From a virus: 22,310 bases of DNA. The stretch is from positions 1 through 22,310 of the IMG/VR virus record IMGVR_UViG_3300039186_000243, one strand, 5' to 3'. Position numbers and translations under genes: made by a program. This document shows, piece by piece, positions 19,972-22,310 of the stretch. Each line of letters begins with the position of its first letter. Position 1 is the stretch's first letter. A model generated the notes under the pieces. That model was given only the letters and a program-made list of their open reading frames with translations, was not told where the DNA came from and ran no database searches.

Positions 19972-21846
19972 ATGGCAATAAACATTGAAAAGAAGTATCA
20001 AAAATTAACAGATACCGAGCATGTACTATTGAGACCAGGTATGTACGTAGGATCAATTAAGCCTCATACTGAAGAAGTGTTTTTACCAACAAAAGGTAAG
20101 GATCAATTTCAACTTACCGAAGTAACATACAATCCAGGCTTTCTTAAACTCTTTGATGAAATAGTTTCTAATTCTGTTGATGAACATAAGAGAAATGCTA
20201 AACTTGATAAAGTTAAAGTCGATATAGACATGTCGACCGGTTTAATTTCAATTTGGGATAATGGAGGAATACCTGTAAAGATTCATAAAGAGTATGATGA
20301 GTGGGTACCTGAAATGATATTTTCAAATTTAAAGGCTGGTAGTAATTTTGATGATACTGAAGATAGAGTAGTAGTTGGGACTAATGGTGTAGGTAGTACA
20401 TTAACAAATATATTTAGTAAAGAATTTATAATTGAAACCTGTGATGGTAAAAAACAATTTGTGCAGACTTTTAAAAATAATATGTCTGAGCGAACTAAAG
20501 CCAAAATAACAAATAAGAAAACTGCATATACTAAAATAACATATCTTACTGATTTTGAAAGATTTGGTTTAAAGGGTATCGACAAGAATCATTACTTAAT
20601 GATAACTAAAAGACTTATTGATATTGCAGCATGTAATCCTACTCTTAAAATATCGTTAAACAATAAACCTATTGAGTTTAGGACATTTAAAGACTATGCA
20701 AGTCGCTATGTAACTCCAGTATTTTATGATCAATCAGAACATTGGAAAATTGGAATAGGTCATTCAACGACAGGCTTCAAAGCAATATCATTTGTAAATT
20801 CAGTAGAAACTAAAGATGGCGGTACTCATGTTAATAATATAGACTGGCAAATTACATCTTATCTTAGAGAAAAAATTAAAAAGAAGTACAGGGTTGATGT
20901 AAAACCTTCTGAATTAAGACAACATTTATATTTGTTTATTAACTGTACTGTTATTAATCCATCTTTCTCATCACAAACAAAGGAAAAGTTAATTACACCA
21001 CCTAAAGATTTTGGTACAAGTCATGTATTAAGTGAAAAGGTTTTAAAACAAATTCTAAATTCTGAAATCATACAATCTGTTTTGGATTGGATCCAACGAA
21101 AGGATGAGGCAGATGAAAGAGCAAAGCTTAGGAAATTAAATAAAGGATTAGATAAAACTAAAGTACTTAAATTAATTGATGCAAAGAAACGAGGTGATAG
21201 AGAAAAATGTACACTTGCAATATTTGAGGGTGATTCTGCATCTTCTGCATTTAGGAGGTATAGAGAACCACAATATCAAGGAGCATTCCCATTAAGAGGT
21301 AAATTCATTAATGTTAGAGAATTGGCTGCATCTAAAGTTGTACAGAATAAAGAGGTACAATCGATGATGGCTGCTATGGGTTTAAAGATAGGACATGAAC
21401 CTAAAGACTTAAGGTATGGTAAAATACTCTTATACACCGATGCGGATGTAGACGGTAATTCTATTGCTGCATTATTAATTAACTTTTTAGGTAAATATTG
21501 GCCAGAGTTATTTACTGAAGGTAGGATCTTGAAAGTAGAAACACCACTTATGGTTGCCAAGAAAGGTAAAGAATCTTTAAACTTTTATTCTGATGACGAT
21601 TATAAAATATGGGAAGCTAAACAAAAGAACCTAAATAGTTGGTCAATTGAATACAAGAAAGGACTTGCTGCATTAGAAGACGCAGAGTATAAGGAGATCA
21701 TCAGAAGCCCGAGAACATTCACTCTCACGAAGGATAGTGGATTTAACAATACACTAGATATTTGGTTCTCTAAAGACTCAACACCACGTAAACATAAGAT
21801 ACTAGGTGAGGACATAATAATCAAAAATGACAAATCATTATTTTAA
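19972..21846 (+). CDS. 39: DNA topoisomerase II large subunit, gp39-like (ATPase + TOPRIM)
   Basis: The ATPase and TOPRIM part of a type IIA topoisomerase. In the N-terminal GHKL fold the ATP-binding motifs are FDEIVSNSVDE (about 62-72), DNGGIPV (96-102) and GTNGVGSTLTNIF (about 136-148). The TOPRIM metal-binding residues are in FEGDSA (about 418-423) and DADVDG (about 489-494). At 624 aa it covers what T4 splits into gp39 (516 aa) and gp60; here the TOPRIM domain is not interrupted. The stop is directly followed by the start of the gp52-like gene, so the two subunits are translated in tandem. It would remove supercoils ahead of replication forks, perhaps also helping origin initiation. Confidence 0.95.
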   Translation: MAINIEKKYQKLTDTEHVLLRPGMYVGSIKPHTEEVFLPTKGKDQFQLTEVTYNPGFLKLFDEIVSNSVDEHKRNAKLDKVKVDIDMSTGLISIWDNGGIPVKIHKEYDEWVPEMIFSNLKAGSNFDDTEDRVVVGTNGVGSTLTNIFSKEFIIETCDGKKQFVQTFKNNMSERTKAKITNKKTAYTKITYLTDFERFGLKGIDKNHYLMITKRLIDIAACNPTLKISLNNKPIEFRTFKDYASRYVTPVFYDQSEHWKIGIGHSTTGFKAISFVNSVETKDGGTHVNNIDWQITSYLREKIKKKYRVDVKPSELRQHLYLFINCTVINPSFSSQTKEKLITPPKDFGTSHVLSEKVLKQILNSEIIQSVLDWIQRKDEADERAKLRKLNKGLDKTKVLKLIDAKKRGDREKCTLAIFEGDSASSAFRRYREPQYQGAFPLRGKFINVRELAASKVVQNKEVQSMMAAMGLKIGHEPKDLRYGKILLYTDADVDGNSIAALLINFLGKYWPELFTEGRILKVETPLMVAKKGKESLNFYSDDDYKIWEAKQKNLNSWSIEYKKGLAALEDAEYKEIIRSPRTFTLTKDSGFNNTLDIWFSKDSTPRKHKILGEDIIIKNDKSLF

Positions 21847-22310
21847 ATGAAAAAAATAAACAGAACAGTAACATCTTTCTTTGATAAAGAATATTTAGAG
21901 TATGCAAGATACGTTGTAGAAAATAGAGCTATACCGAGTTGCATAGATGGTCTTAAACCTACACAGCGAAAAGTTGTCTATATTGCTAATAAGATATGGA
22001 AAACTGGTAATGAAAAACCGATGAAATTGTTTCAGCTTGCTGGTCGAGTTGCAGCTGAGGCATTTTATCATCATGGTAATACTTCATTAGAATCTTCAAT
22101 GGTTGGTATGGCTCAGAAATTTAAAAACTCATTACCTTTATTACAAGGTGTTGGTCAGTTCGGTTCTTTAAGAAGTCCAGCTGCAGGTGCACCTCGTTAT
22201 ATAAGTGCAAAACTTCACCCTAACTTTAGACTACTTTATCAAGATTTTGATTTACTAGAAAATAAAATAGAAGAAGGCGAAAAAATAGAACCTGCATTCT
22301 TTTTACCAAT
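21847..22310 (+). CDS. 52: DNA topoisomerase II medium subunit, gp52-like (3' partial)
   Basis: The DNA-cleaving subunit, with ATG immediately after the stop of the large subunit. The 154 visible codons show the GyrA/ParC-type opening: ARYVVENRAIPSCIDGLKPTQRKV (in two parts, 18-29 and 30-41), then AFYHHGNTSL, and APRYISAKL, in which the tyrosine is the expected catalytic residue that binds DNA. The gene runs off the end of the window, so the C-terminal part is not seen. T4 gp52 is 441 aa. Confidence 0.95.
   Translation, partial: MKKINRTVTSFFDKEYLEYARYVVENRAIPSCIDGLKPTQRKVVYIANKIWKTGNEKPMKLFQLAGRVAAEAFYHHGNTSLESSMVGMAQKFKNSLPLLQGVGQFGSLRSPAAGAPRYISAKLHPNFRLLYQDFDLLENKIEEGEKIEPAFFLP

Overview
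This window is part of the genome of a large, lytic, contractile-tailed phage distantly related to T4. The diagnostic set is the clamp loader (gp44-like), RNase H/flap nuclease, large terminase (gp17-like), tail sheath (gp18-like), tail tube (gp19-like), a repeat-rich tape measure, and a type II topoisomerase (gp39- and gp52-like). No integrase, repressor or host core gene is visible. The DNA is AT-rich. Nearly every gene starts after a short A-rich leader with no Shine-Dalgarno sequence, which is typical of the Bacteroidota. I therefore infer a Bacteroidota host, probably flavobacterial; this is not proven from the window.

Layout, all on the + strand. (1) 1-3351, replication: clamp-loader ATPase (5' end cut off), a 51-aa ORF, RNase H, a small protein that looks like a clamp-loader small subunit (gp62-like), and an unknown 221-aa protein. 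(2) 3386-12214, lysis/packaging/tail: a two-helix membrane protein (holin-like), a 660-aa virion protein, small terminase, a GroES-like co-chaperonin, large terminase, an unusually long tail sheath, and the tail tube, closed by a clear intrinsic terminator. (3) 12312-17231: a GIY-YIG nuclease, a baseplate-hub/tail-chaperone-like gene that appears to be completed by a +1 translational frameshift, and the tape measure. (4) 17323-18521: a DEDDh exonuclease and a small unknown protein. (5) 18547-18978: a complete phage-encoded tmRNA followed 7 nt later by tRNA-Ala(UGC). (6) 18993-22310: a small ORF, a SAM methyltransferase, the topoisomerase large subunit, and the start of the topoisomerase medium subunit (cut by the window edge).

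A motif GRM-TATATAAA recurs a few tens of bases before the membrane protein, sheath, tube, exonuclease and methyltransferase genes. Weaker versions precede the GIY-YIG gene and the tmRNA. It resembles the T4 late promoter (TATAAATA) and probably defines this phage's late transcription units.

The points most worth a second look are the tmRNA (tag GNAELAMAA) paired with an alanine tRNA; the CTT-TAA-G recoding site between the hub/chaperone gene and its C-terminal extension, just before the tape measure; a GroES-like gene lodged between the two terminase genes; and a tape measure built from two different tandem repeat families.
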